A stretch of DNA of 10,240 nt from Amylibacter sp. (lineage in GTDB: Bacteria; Pseudomonadota; Alphaproteobacteria; Rhodobacterales; Rhodobacteraceae), in assembly GCA_027083485.1 (NCBI GenBank), contig JALWOO010000841.1, forward strand, positions 1 through 10,240, given 5' to 3'. Made by a program: the position numbers and the translations under genes. Under the pieces are notes generated by a model. That model worked only from the letters and a program-made list of their open reading frames with translations, searched no databases and was not told the origin of the DNA. Of this stretch, positions 1-7,582 are shown in pieces; position 1 is the first letter of the stretch; each line of letters opens with the position of its first letter.

Positions 1-531
1 TTATTCCACTATGGCATGTTGCTGGTGTTGCTGCGCCACCTGCGCTATTTCACACAACCGGTCTGGTGGTGGGTCGAACTGGTTCAACCTTTCGGCATCT
101 ATGCAGGCTTTGCTATGGTTGCCGGTCTGGGCGGGCTTTTGTTCCGGCGCATTGTTGTGAACCGCATCCGCTATATTTCCAACCCGTCGGATTATCTGAT
201 GCTGTTGCTGTTGATCGGCATCGGGATTACCGGCCTTGGTATGAAGTTCCTGATGCCTGTGGATATTCTCGCGGTCAAAACCTTCTTTCTTGGTTTGATG
301 CGCTTTGAGATCAACCCCCTGCCAATGCATTTCGGGCTGTTGCTGCACTTGGGTCTGGTTGCCATTCTGATGATCATTTTCCCGATCTCCAAACTGATGC
401 ATGCGCCGGGTCTGTTCTTTGCGCCATCACGTACACAGGTCGATAACGCCCGCGAATTCCGTCACCTTTCAGCATGGGCAAGCCAATTGCCGCCCCTGCC
501 GGAAACCATTCCAGATGCAGAGGAGAAGTGA
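1..531 (+). CDS. dsrM: DsrM, haem b membrane subunit of the DsrMKJOP complex (5' partial)
   Basis: The frame is open from base 1, so the N-terminus lies outside the window; 176 residues and a TGA stop are visible. The product resembles the NarI (nitrate reductase gamma) family of dihaem b membrane proteins. Hydrophobic segments are seen at visible residues about 32-48, 64-82 and 107-128. Histidines suited to haem b ligation are H3 and H13 in the first helix remnant and H110 and H116 in the segment containing PMHFGLLLH. In the family, DsrM exchanges electrons between the quinone pool and the cytoplasmic subunit DsrK. The identification rests mainly on position: dsrK follows after 3 bases and the K-L-J-O-P order is intact downstream. 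The C-terminal 40 residues are hydrophilic and probably cytoplasmic. About a quarter to a third of the protein is missing, judged from typical length. Confidence 0.9.
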   Translation, partial: LFHYGMLLVLLRHLRYFTQPVWWWVELVQPFGIYAGFAMVAGLGGLLFRRIVVNRIRYISNPSDYLMLLLLIGIGITGLGMKFLMPVDILAVKTFFLGLMRFEINPLPMHFGLLLHLGLVAILMIIFPISKLMHAPGLFFAPSRTQVDNAREFRHLSAWASQLPPLPETIPDAEEK

Positions 532-534
532 TCC

Positions 535-2067
535 ATGGCACCTTTGGATAAAAACACGGACGAAGCGCCAAAACTGGTCGGTGACCCGTTCAAAATTCCG
601 GATCTGGAATGTGGCGCGATGGCGGATACTCATACTTTTGAGGCCGCACCTGAACATAACGAGCCTTTGGGGTTCCCCGGCGAACTGGTTGACAACTGGA
701 AAGAAGTCGCCATTGCCAAAATGGGCGAACTGGCCGAGAAAAACCGCGCTTTCAAAGTGTATCTGGATACCTGCGTGAAATGCGGAGCTTGTACGGACAA
801 GTGCCATTATTTCCTCGGCACGGGCGACCCGAAGAACATGCCGGTAGCGCGTCAGGATTTGCTGCGCTCGGTTTACCGCCGCTATTATACTTTTGCCGGG
901 CGGAATTTCCCCTGGCTGGTAGGCGCGCGTGACCTGACCAAGGAAGTGCTGGACGAATGGTACACCTATTACCACCAGTGTTCCCAGTGTCGCCGTTGTT
1001 CGGTGGCTTGTCCCTATGGCATTGATACGGCTGAAATTTCCATGGCTGCGCGGGAAATTCTCGATAGCGTCGGTGTGGGGCAGAAGTATTGCAACGAGAT
1101 TATCGCCAAGCTCAAGAGAACCGGCAACAATCTGGGTCTGAACCCCAAGGCATTGCGGGCCACGCTTGAGGATCTGGAAGAGGATCTGGAAGATGAAACC
1201 GGCATTCCGGTAAAGCTGCCTTTGGATGTGAAAGGCGCGGATATCCTGCTGATCACCCCGTCGGCGGATTTCTTTGCAGAGCCGCATATCGACGGCTTGC
1301 TTGGCTATGCCAAGGTTTTCCATGCGGCAGGTGTGAGCTGGACTATCAGCTCCTATGCCTCCGAGGCGGCCAATTTCGGCATGTTCATCGGGTCCTATGA
1401 AAACATGCGCGAGGTTTCCTGGCGCATCCGGCAAGCGGCCAAGGATCTGGGCGTTAAGCGGATTATTTTCGGGGAATGCGGGCATGCCTGGCGTGTTGGC
1501 TATTCCTTCCTGAATACGCTGGCCGGCCCGTTTGATTTTCTGGATCAGAACTATCCGATCCCCCAGCACATCATGGAATTTACCTCCGATGCGCTGGACG
1601 AGGGTATCCTCAAGATCGACAAGTCGCGCAACGACGAATTCCGCATGACCTATCACGACAGCTGTAACGTGGCCCGTGGTTCGTCCATGGGGCGCGAGGA
1701 AGGCGGCCAGTTCGATCTGCCGCGCAAGGTGCTCAAGGCGGTTTGTAACCATTTCTATGATATGGAACAGGATACGATCCGCGAGAATACCTTCTGTTGC
1801 GGGGGCGGTGGCGGTCTGTTGACGGACGACCTGATGGATTTGCGCATCAAGGGCGCAAAACCCCGGATGACGGCCTTGCAGCAAGTAACGGAAGACCACG
1901 GTGTCACCCATATGGCCGCGATTTGCGCCATTTGCAAAACCCAGTTTTCCAAGGTGATGCCGAAATACGGCTATCAAATGGACTCGATCATGTCTGTGCA
2001 TCAGTTGGTGGCCAATGCGGTGATCCTGGACGGACAAGTTGATAACGACGACGAGGATGACGACTGA
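535..2067 (+). CDS. dsrK: DsrK, HdrD-like iron-sulfur subunit of the DsrMKJOP complex
   Basis: The product has 510 residues. The ATG at 535 lies 3 bases after the dsrM stop and has AGGAG at 521-525, inside the end of dsrM, so the two genes are probably translationally coupled. Two [4Fe-4S] motifs are visible: C80/C83/C86/C90 and C149/C152/C155/C159, each followed by a typical ferredoxin-like pattern. The C-terminal half holds CCG domains as in heterodisulfide reductase HdrD. The first is reduced to GECGH (C315). The second is complete, with C377, C421-C422-G423 followed by a glycine run, and C464/C467, and should bind the noncubane cluster. In the family, DsrK is cytoplasmic, is held to the membrane by DsrM, and acts on oxidised DsrC (trisulfide). 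The last eight residues are almost entirely Asp/Glu (DNDDEDDD), an acidic tail worth noting. Confidence 0.96.
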   Translation: MAPLDKNTDEAPKLVGDPFKIPDLECGAMADTHTFEAAPEHNEPLGFPGELVDNWKEVAIAKMGELAEKNRAFKVYLDTCVKCGACTDKCHYFLGTGDPKNMPVARQDLLRSVYRRYYTFAGRNFPWLVGARDLTKEVLDEWYTYYHQCSQCRRCSVACPYGIDTAEISMAAREILDSVGVGQKYCNEIIAKLKRTGNNLGLNPKALRATLEDLEEDLEDETGIPVKLPLDVKGADILLITPSADFFAEPHIDGLLGYAKVFHAAGVSWTISSYASEAANFGMFIGSYENMREVSWRIRQAAKDLGVKRIIFGECGHAWRVGYSFLNTLAGPFDFLDQNYPIPQHIMEFTSDALDEGILKIDKSRNDEFRMTYHDSCNVARGSSMGREEGGQFDLPRKVLKAVCNHFYDMEQDTIRENTFCCGGGGGLLTDDLMDLRIKGAKPRMTALQQVTEDHGVTHMAAICAICKTQFSKVMPKYGYQMDSIMSVHQLVANAVILDGQVDNDDEDDD

Positions 2068-2124
2068 TTTGGTCGCCCCCTTGTGTAACACGAATACTAA
2101 CGAATGCAGTGGAGAACTTAGATT

Positions 2125-4050
2125 ATGGACGGACAAGGCAACACATATCGCCGCTTTGAAGAGGGCGAACGGCCAAGTGATTGGGATCTGGAAGAGAAGA
2201 TCTTTACGCAGGACAAATCGTATAAGTGTCCGACATATATCAATAAAACGCCCCCGTGTCAGGGCTCTTGCCCATCGGGCCATGAAATCCGTGGCTGGCT
2301 GGCAATCGCCCGCGGCATGGACAAGCCCCCTGTGGAAGGTCAGGCTTGGCAGGAATATGCGTTCAATCGCATGGTCGAAGCCAACCCTTTCCCTGCCTCC
2401 ATGGGCCGCGTTTGTCCGGCTCCTTGCGAGGACGGTTGTAATCGTAACGAAGTTGACGACTATGTCGGTATCAATGCGGTTGAACAATATGTTGGTGACT
2501 GGGCCAATGAAAATAAGGTAACAGCCCCCAAGCCCGGCAAAGACACCGGCAAGAAAATCGCTGTTATCGGCGGCGGCCCTGCTGGTCTGGCGAATGCTTT
2601 CTTCCTGCGTCAGGACGGCCATGCGGTTACGATTTTTGAAGCCCATGAAGAATTGGGCGGCATGATGCGCTATGGTATTCCGGGCTACCGGACACCGCGC
2701 GATATGCTGGACATGGAAATCAAGCGTATCACCGATATGGGTGTTGAGTTGCGCATGAACACCCGTGTGGGTGTCGATGTGACAGTTGAAGAGCTGGAAA
2801 AAGAATACGACGCGATTTTCTGGGCGCTTGGCGCACAGAATGGCCGTGGTCTGCCGCTTGAAGGCTGGGACGAAACCGAAAACTGCATCAACGGTGTGGA
2901 ATTCCTCGATGCGTTTAACCAGGGCTATGTATTCGGCACCGCCAAAAAGGTTGTGGTTGTTGGCGGGGGCGATACCTCTATCGACGTTGCATCCATTGCC
3001 CGGCGTTTGGGCCATATTACGGCCACCAACGATGATTCAGATCACACCGGCTTTACCGCCCATGACGTGGCTGGCTCTCTGGTTCGCGAAGGCATTCAGG
3101 CCACGCTGACATCGCTGTTCCCTCTGGAAAAAATGACTGCTGCCGAACACGAACGCGAAGATGCGTTGCGCGAAGGTGTGGACATCAAAGGCGGGGTTAT
3201 GCCGCTTGAGATCGTCCGCAACGAGAAGGGTTTGGCGACCGCGCTGAGAATGTGTGAATGTACCATGGACGGCATGCGTCCGGTTCCGGTTGAAGGCACC
3301 GAATTCGATGTTGAATGTGACATCGTAATTTCCGCGATTGGCCAGTTTGGTGATTTCACCGGTCTGGAAGATCTGGACAATGGCCGCGGGGCCATCGACA
3401 TTGACAAAACCTATGCTGTCAAAGGTCGCGAGAAGCATTTCGCCGGTGGCGATATTCTGCGTCCGCATTTGTTGACCACCGCGATTGGTCACGGTCGTGT
3501 GGCTGCGGATGCGATCACCGATTTCCTCGATGATGGCGAAATTGAAAAGCGCCCTCCTGTGGATGTGGCCCATTTCGATCTGCTGGAAGAACTGCAACAG
3601 CGTGGCAAAGCTCCAGAGGCCTATGGCCACGATCAGGTGCGCGGTACCAGTGAAGCAAAATTTGCGGTACACAACTATGAAGACCGCTCTGCAACGCAGA
3701 TCATCACCCACGAAGAACTGTTCCTGGGCCATTTCGATATCGTGCCACGCGAAGTTCGTGACGAGGTGCATATTGAAGGCGATGCCGTTCTGGGCAACTT
3801 TGAAGAGCGTATCATTGCCTATTCCGAGGAACAGGCAAAGAAGGAAGGCGAGCGTTGCATGTCTTGTGGCATGTGCTTTGAATGCGACAACTGTGTGATT
3901 TATTGCCCACAGGACGCCGTATTCCGGGTCAAGAAATCGGAACGCACTGTCGGGCGTTACGTGGACACAGACTACAGCAAATGTATCGGTTGCCACATCT
4001 GTTCAGACGTTTGTCCGACCGGCTACATCAAAATGGGTCTTGGAGCGTAA
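2125..4050 (+). CDS. dsrL: DsrL, NAD(P)H-linked flavin/iron-sulfur oxidoreductase of the reverse Dsr pathway
   Basis: The product has 641 residues, close to the roughly 655 of Allochromatium DsrL. The ATG at 2125 has GGAG at 2111-2114. Domain order: an N-terminal GltD-type Fe-S domain with cysteines C35, C45, C49 and C97/C101/C105; an FAD Rossmann motif IGGGPAGLANA with glycines from residue 149; an NAD(P)-binding motif GGGDTSID from residue 280; and a C-terminal ferredoxin domain with C578/C581/C584/C587/C590/C594 and C620/C623/C626/C630. DsrL is cytoplasmic. In sulfur oxidisers it takes electrons released by DsrAB and passes them to NAD+, and its presence with this C-terminal ferredoxin domain is a mark of the oxidative pathway. 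It sits between dsrK and dsrJ, as in A. vinosum (M-K-L-J-O-P-N). The second nucleotide site lacks an evident arginine pair for the NADPH 2'-phosphate, hinting at NADH (inference). A 57-base gap separates it from dsrK. Confidence 0.95.
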   Translation: MDGQGNTYRRFEEGERPSDWDLEEKIFTQDKSYKCPTYINKTPPCQGSCPSGHEIRGWLAIARGMDKPPVEGQAWQEYAFNRMVEANPFPASMGRVCPAPCEDGCNRNEVDDYVGINAVEQYVGDWANENKVTAPKPGKDTGKKIAVIGGGPAGLANAFFLRQDGHAVTIFEAHEELGGMMRYGIPGYRTPRDMLDMEIKRITDMGVELRMNTRVGVDVTVEELEKEYDAIFWALGAQNGRGLPLEGWDETENCINGVEFLDAFNQGYVFGTAKKVVVVGGGDTSIDVASIARRLGHITATNDDSDHTGFTAHDVAGSLVREGIQATLTSLFPLEKMTAAEHEREDALREGVDIKGGVMPLEIVRNEKGLATALRMCECTMDGMRPVPVEGTEFDVECDIVISAIGQFGDFTGLEDLDNGRGAIDIDKTYAVKGREKHFAGGDILRPHLLTTAIGHGRVAADAITDFLDDGEIEKRPPVDVAHFDLLEELQQRGKAPEAYGHDQVRGTSEAKFAVHNYEDRSATQIITHEELFLGHFDIVPREVRDEVHIEGDAVLGNFEERIIAYSEEQAKKEGERCMSCGMCFECDNCVIYCPQDAVFRVKKSERTVGRYVDTDYSKCIGCHICSDVCPTGYIKMGLGA

Positions 4051-4052
4051 CA

Positions 4053-4502
4053 ATGAAGCGGCTTTTCGCAACCTTTCTGCTCCTGATCGGGTTGATCGGA
4101 AGCACGGCACAAGCGGGGGAGGACGCCACGTCCTCTCTCTATCCGGATATCCCCAAAGCGGCCGGTGCCCCTCATCCCGAGGGCAACGACTTCATGCGGA
4201 TCAACCACAAAAACCTGCTCAAGCATGATCGCGATTTGACCATGCGGCTTGGCGACCGCGAGATCAAATACTCGCTGAAAGAATGTGTTGCCTGTCATGC
4301 GGTGAACGGGCCGGATGCACAGCCGGTTTCAATCAAAAGCGAAAAGCATTTTTGCCGGGTTTGCCATGATTACGCGGCTGTGAAAGTGGACTGTTTTCAG
4401 TGTCACAACTCCAAGCCGGATCCGGATTTGGTAAAACAGCTGACCATGCTGCCTGTAAAGGACCGCGAACTTGCGGAATATCTGGAAGGGGCGAGCCAAT
4501 GA
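4053..4502 (+). CDS. dsrJ: DsrJ, periplasmic triheme cytochrome c of the DsrMKJOP complex
   Basis: The product has 149 residues. The ATG at 4053 follows the dsrL stop by 2 bases, with GGAG at 4042-4045. The frame is open further upstream inside dsrL, but this start gives a clean signal sequence: KR, a hydrophobic stretch to residue 16, then AQA (19-21), which may be cleaved or kept as a membrane anchor. Three c-type haem motifs are present: CVACH (78-82), CRVCH (101-105) and CFQCH (114-118). These six cysteines are the only ones in the protein. The A. vinosum homologue has an additional cysteine before the first motif, proposed as an unusual distal haem ligand. Here the matching stretch before residue 78 offers only H41, M48, H52 and H58. 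The protein should shuttle electrons on the periplasmic side with DsrO. The stop overlaps the dsrO start (ATGA). Confidence 0.94.
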   Translation: MKRLFATFLLLIGLIGSTAQAGEDATSSLYPDIPKAAGAPHPEGNDFMRINHKNLLKHDRDLTMRLGDREIKYSLKECVACHAVNGPDAQPVSIKSEKHFCRVCHDYAAVKVDCFQCHNSKPDPDLVKQLTMLPVKDRELAEYLEGASQ

Positions 4503-5257
4503 AACTGCCAGCATTGAATACGCCGCTCAGGGATCTGAGCGAAATTGACCGGCGCGAATTCTTCAAGGCCGGCGGGGCAGTTGCCACCGTGGCCTTGGGA
4601 TCCGGTGTTACACTGATGGCCTTTGGCGGTGAAGCATCCGCCAATGCCGATCCGGGAAAACGCTGGGGGATGCTGATTGATGTGAATAAATGCACATCCG
4701 ATTGCAACGCCTGCGTTACCGCCTGTTCAAAGGAAAACGGCTGGTCCGCAGAAGAAGGGTCCAAAACCGATGCGCAATGGATCCGCAAGGTTGATCTGAC
4801 CCACAAACAAACCGGTCGCGAAGTCTCGCTGCCGGTGATGTGCCAGCACTGTGAAAACCCGCCCTGTGTGGATGTTTGCCCGACCGAGGCATCCTTCAAG
4901 CGCCCCGACGGAATTGTTCTGGTGGACAAACACGCTTGTATCGGGTGTCGTTTCTGTATGATGGCCTGCCCTTACAAGGCGCGTTCTTTCATCCATGAAC
5001 CGATCACCGACCAGAAAATCAACGCGCCGCGCGGGCAGGGAACCGTCGAGAGCTGTACGCTCTGTGTGCATCGGGTGGATGCGGGCGGGCAACCGGCCTG
5101 TGTCGATGCTTGTGGCACCACTGGTAATGGCGCGATGTTGTTTGGCGATCTGAACGATCCCGAGAGCGACATCTCCAAAGCGTTGAAGAAATATAACTCG
5201 ATCGGGTTGCGCGATGATTTGCGCCTGAACCCGGGCGTTCGCTATAGCAATCTGTAG
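4499..5257 (+). CDS. dsrO: DsrO, Tat-exported periplasmic ferredoxin-like subunit
   Basis: The product has 252 residues. The frame is open from about 4400, but the ATG at 4499 overlaps the dsrJ stop (ATGA), has GGAAGGG at 4484-4490, and puts a twin-arginine signal at the right place: DRREFFK at residues 17-23, followed by a hydrophobic stretch ending near residue 50. Four [4Fe-4S] sites are visible in the DmsB/HybA-like arrangement: C65/C69/C72/C76, C115/C118/C123/C127, C147/C150/C153/C157 and C186/C189/C201/C205. The family member is folded with its clusters in the cytoplasm, exported by Tat, and joins DsrJ to the membrane subunit DsrP. Overlap with dsrJ and a 13-base gap to dsrP indicate one operon. 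Confidence 0.95.
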   Translation: MKLPALNTPLRDLSEIDRREFFKAGGAVATVALGSGVTLMAFGGEASANADPGKRWGMLIDVNKCTSDCNACVTACSKENGWSAEEGSKTDAQWIRKVDLTHKQTGREVSLPVMCQHCENPPCVDVCPTEASFKRPDGIVLVDKHACIGCRFCMMACPYKARSFIHEPITDQKINAPRGQGTVESCTLCVHRVDAGGQPACVDACGTTGNGAMLFGDLNDPESDISKALKKYNSIGLRDDLRLNPGVRYSNL

Positions 5258-5270
5258 GGGGGATACGACA

Positions 5271-6482
5271 ATGGATCGCGCTGTTTATCGTGAAATGAAA
5301 ATAACCCCTGCGGTGTGGCTGATTGCGGCTGTGTTGGGGGCAATAATTGCGGCGGCCGGTCTGTCGGTGCTGTACATTGAACACCACGGGCATGTTGTTA
5401 CCGGCATGACCAACCAGATCGTTTGGGGCCTGCCGCATGTGTTTGCGATTTTCCTGATCGTTGCGGCATCGGGGGCGCTGAATGTGGCCTCTATCGCATC
5501 GGTTTTCGGCAAGATCGAAAACAAACCCATGGCGCGGTTTTCCGGCCTGTTGTCGCTGGCGCTTCTGGCGGGCGGCCTGGCGGTGCTGGTGCTTGATCTG
5601 GGGCGTCCGGATCGCTTGCTGGTGACGCTGACCCATGCAAATTTCAAGTCGATCTTTGCCTGGAATATCTACCTGTATTCCGGTTTCTTTGCGGTGGTCG
5701 GGGCCTATATCTATGTGCAAATGGCCCGCGGAATGGACCCGAAAATCATCAAGAAAGTCGGCACGCTCGCCTTCATCTGGCGTTTGGCGCTGACCACGGG
5801 TACCGGCTCTATCTTTGGCTGGCTGGTGGCGCGCCCCGGTTATGATGCCGCGATCATGGCTCCGATGTTTATCGTGATGTCGTTTTCCTTTGGTCTGGCA
5901 TTTTTCCTGCTGACCATCAGCCTGTTTTACAAGCTGTCAGGCCGTTACATCGGGCCAAACCTGATCAAACGTCTGGGCCGCCTGTTGGGTATTTTCGCCG
6001 CCGGTGTGTTGTATTTCAGCGCTGTGCGTCATCTGACCAACCTTTATGCAGCGGAACATTGGGACTTTGAAAACTTCATTCTGTTCAGTGGCGGCTTTTA
6101 CACACAACTGTTCTGGATCGGTCAGGTGCTGATCGGCGGTGTTATTCCGATGCTACTGTTGTTCAAACATACAGACGGGTCGAACCGCGGCTATGTGTTG
6201 ACCGCATCGGTGTTGGTTGTGATCGGCGGGATCGCCCATATTTACGGCATCGTGATCGGCGGGCAGGCATTTCCACTGGAGATTTTCCCAACCTACACAG
6301 CCAGCTCGAGCTTCTTTGACGGCGAAATCAACAGCTATTCCGCAACAATTCTGGAATGGGCCTTGGGGCTGGGCGGTGTTGCCCTGACGGTTGTCCTTGC
6401 AGGCCTTGGCGTGATTGCGCTGCGGATCATGCCGGTGAGCCTGTCGGATCGCAACATTGATCCGGAAGATGTCGATTTTTAG
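5271..6482 (+). CDS. dsrP: DsrP, NrfD-like integral membrane subunit of DsrMKJOP
   Basis: The product has 403 residues and is hydrophobic along nearly its whole length. About ten membrane segments can be picked out, the first at residues about 12-35 and the last at about 365-390, as in the NrfD/HybB/PsrC family. ATG 5271 is preceded by a G-run at 5257-5262 that begins in the dsrO stop codon, which serves as the ribosome binding site. In the family, NrfD-type proteins exchange electrons between quinones and a periplasmic Fe-S partner, here DsrO. It is the last gene of the complex; 90 bases containing a strong hairpin separate it from the next gene. The assignment as DsrP and not another NrfD relative rests on the neighbourhood. 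Confidence 0.94.
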   Translation: MDRAVYREMKITPAVWLIAAVLGAIIAAAGLSVLYIEHHGHVVTGMTNQIVWGLPHVFAIFLIVAASGALNVASIASVFGKIENKPMARFSGLLSLALLAGGLAVLVLDLGRPDRLLVTLTHANFKSIFAWNIYLYSGFFAVVGAYIYVQMARGMDPKIIKKVGTLAFIWRLALTTGTGSIFGWLVARPGYDAAIMAPMFIVMSFSFGLAFFLLTISLFYKLSGRYIGPNLIKRLGRLLGIFAAGVLYFSAVRHLTNLYAAEHWDFENFILFSGGFYTQLFWIGQVLIGGVIPMLLLFKHTDGSNRGYVLTASVLVVIGGIAHIYGIVIGGQAFPLEIFPTYTASSSFFDGEINSYSATILEWALGLGGVALTVVLAGLGVIALRIMPVSLSDRNIDPEDVDF

Positions 6483-6518
6483 AACACTGGTCAAAGCGAC
6501 CTGAATACTGCTATTGTC

Positions 6519-6549
6519 GGGGATGGTTTGACGGGTTCAAATCATCCCC
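6519..6549 (+). terminator. Strong hairpin between dsrP and the TrpD2-like gene; possible attenuator or RNA-processing site
   Basis: Bases 6519-6531 (GGGGATGGTTTGA) pair with 6537-6549 (TCAAATCATCCCC) over 13 positions around a 5-base loop (CGGGT). Twelve pairs are Watson-Crick; the other is G6526 with T6542, a G-U wobble in + strand RNA but a C-A mismatch in - strand RNA, so the structure belongs to the + strand transcript. It is followed by GTTTCC and not a long T-run, so full Rho-independent termination is doubtful. It may reduce read-through into the next two genes or protect the 3' end of the dsrMKLJOP message. Confidence 0.6.
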
Positions 6550-6561
6550 GTTTCCGCTTCA

Positions 6562-6567
6562 GAGGTG
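6562..6567 (+). promoter_or_regulatory. Ribosome binding site that fixes the TrpD2-like start
   Basis: GAGGTG lies 5 bases before ATG 6573. The frame could begin at TTG 6528, but that codon lies inside the stem of the 6519-6549 hairpin and has no comparable site, so 6573 is preferred. Confidence 0.6.
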
Positions 6568-6572
6568 ACTTC

Positions 6573-7580
6573 ATGCAAAAACAACATCCTTTCTCCAAAT
6601 TCATCGCCATTCTGGCGCGGGGTAAAACCAAAACCCGCCCGCTGACGCTGGAGGAGGCCGAGGAATCCATGGGCATGATTCTGCGCGGCGAGGCCGAGCG
6701 CGAACAGATCGGGGCCTTTCTGATGCTGTTGCGCCTGAAGGAAGAAACCCCCGAGGAAATCGCCGGTTTCACCCTTGGCACCCGTACCGTGTTTGATCTG
6801 CCTGCGGATATGCCGCATGTGGATCTGGATTGGTCCTCTTACGCCGGTAAACGTATTCAGCTGCCGTGGTTCATTCTGTCGGCGCTGGCCATGGCGGGGG
6901 CCGGTTATCGGGTGTTTATGCATGGCACCGATGGCCACACACCGGGGCGCGTTTATACGCAGGAAACCCTTGAAAAACTGGGCGTGCCGATTGCCCCGAC
7001 CCTGACAGAGGCCGCCGCCGATTTGCGCAAATACAATTTCGCCTATAGCCCGCTTGAGGCGCTCAGCCCGATCCTGCGCGAGCTTATCGAGCTGCGCCCG
7101 ATCCTTGGCCTGCGCTCGCCGGTGCATAGCTTTGCCCGCATGCTGAACCCGTTCAATGCGGATATGATGATGCAGGGGATTTTTCATCGCGGGTTCATGG
7201 ATGTGCATTCCGGTGCCGCGATTATCCTGAACCAGAAACACATGGCCGTGTTTCGCGGTGAAGGCGGCGAAATCGAACGCCGCCCGAATAAACCGACCGT
7301 GGTGGAAACTACCCACGGCACGGGGCCGGCGGTACAGGAAACATGGCCGGCTCTGGTGCCGGATCCGCACCAGCCCAAGGATCTGGAAATGGACACCTCC
7401 GAACTGGCGACTGTCTGGTCCGGCGAAACCACGAATACCTATGGCGAGGCGGCGATCACCGGTTCTATGGCGATTGCCCTGAAAACCATGGGCAAAGCGG
7501 ATAGCGTGGAGGCGGCACAGGCCTTGGCCGAGGACATCTGGGCCAATCGCGACAGGGCCAATATCTATAAGGCGGTCTGA
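6573..7580 (+). CDS. TrpD2/YbiB-like protein of the anthranilate phosphoribosyltransferase / nucleoside phosphorylase fold
   Basis: The product has 335 residues from ATG 6573. The N-terminal helical domain (residues about 1-70, with the pattern LTLEEAEESMGMIL then EQIGAFLMLLRLKEET) is that of the class III glycosyltransferase fold. It is followed by the alpha/beta domain with HGTDG, RVYTQETLEKLG, RPILGLRSPVH and ARMLNPF, as in YbiB/TrpD2 proteins, usually annotated as 'glycosyl transferase family protein'. The glycine-rich GTGGD loop that binds PRPP in true TrpD is not visible; SYAGKRIQLP stands in its place, so tryptophan synthesis is unlikely. E. coli YbiB is reported to bind nucleic acid, and no enzyme activity is established that I know of. 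The gene ends 2 bases before dsrN, so the two are co-transcribed. A link to siroheme amide or sulfite reductase is suggested by position only. Confidence 0.83.
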   Translation: MQKQHPFSKFIAILARGKTKTRPLTLEEAEESMGMILRGEAEREQIGAFLMLLRLKEETPEEIAGFTLGTRTVFDLPADMPHVDLDWSSYAGKRIQLPWFILSALAMAGAGYRVFMHGTDGHTPGRVYTQETLEKLGVPIAPTLTEAAADLRKYNFAYSPLEALSPILRELIELRPILGLRSPVHSFARMLNPFNADMMMQGIFHRGFMDVHSGAAIILNQKHMAVFRGEGGEIERRPNKPTVVETTHGTGPAVQETWPALVPDPHQPKDLEMDTSELATVWSGETTNTYGEAAITGSMAIALKTMGKADSVEAAQALAEDIWANRDRANIYKAV

Positions 7581-7582
7581 CA

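Noticed and set aside
469..3015. 848-codon open frame on the - strand across dsrK and dsrL
   Set aside because: It lies opposite two genes with complete cysteine motifs and cofactor sites, spans their junction, and its translation shows no recognisable domain. It results from low stop frequency opposite GC-biased codons.
3882..4052. Upstream extension of dsrJ starting inside dsrL
   Set aside because: Starting there would bury the signal sequence in the middle of the protein. ATG 4053 has a Shine-Dalgarno and gives an N-terminal signal.
4400..4498. Upstream extension of dsrO starting inside dsrJ
   Set aside because: The Tat motif would be about 50 residues from the N-terminus. ATG 4499 with the ATGA overlap and a good ribosome binding site is better.
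6528..6572. TTG start giving a 15-residue longer TrpD2-like protein
   Set aside because: The codon is within the stem of a strong hairpin and has no ribosome binding site, while ATG 6573 has GAGGTG 5 bases away.
6573..7580. Anthranilate phosphoribosyltransferase (trpD) for tryptophan synthesis
   Set aside because: The GTGGD motif is missing and there are no trp neighbours; the sequence fits the TrpD2/YbiB group.
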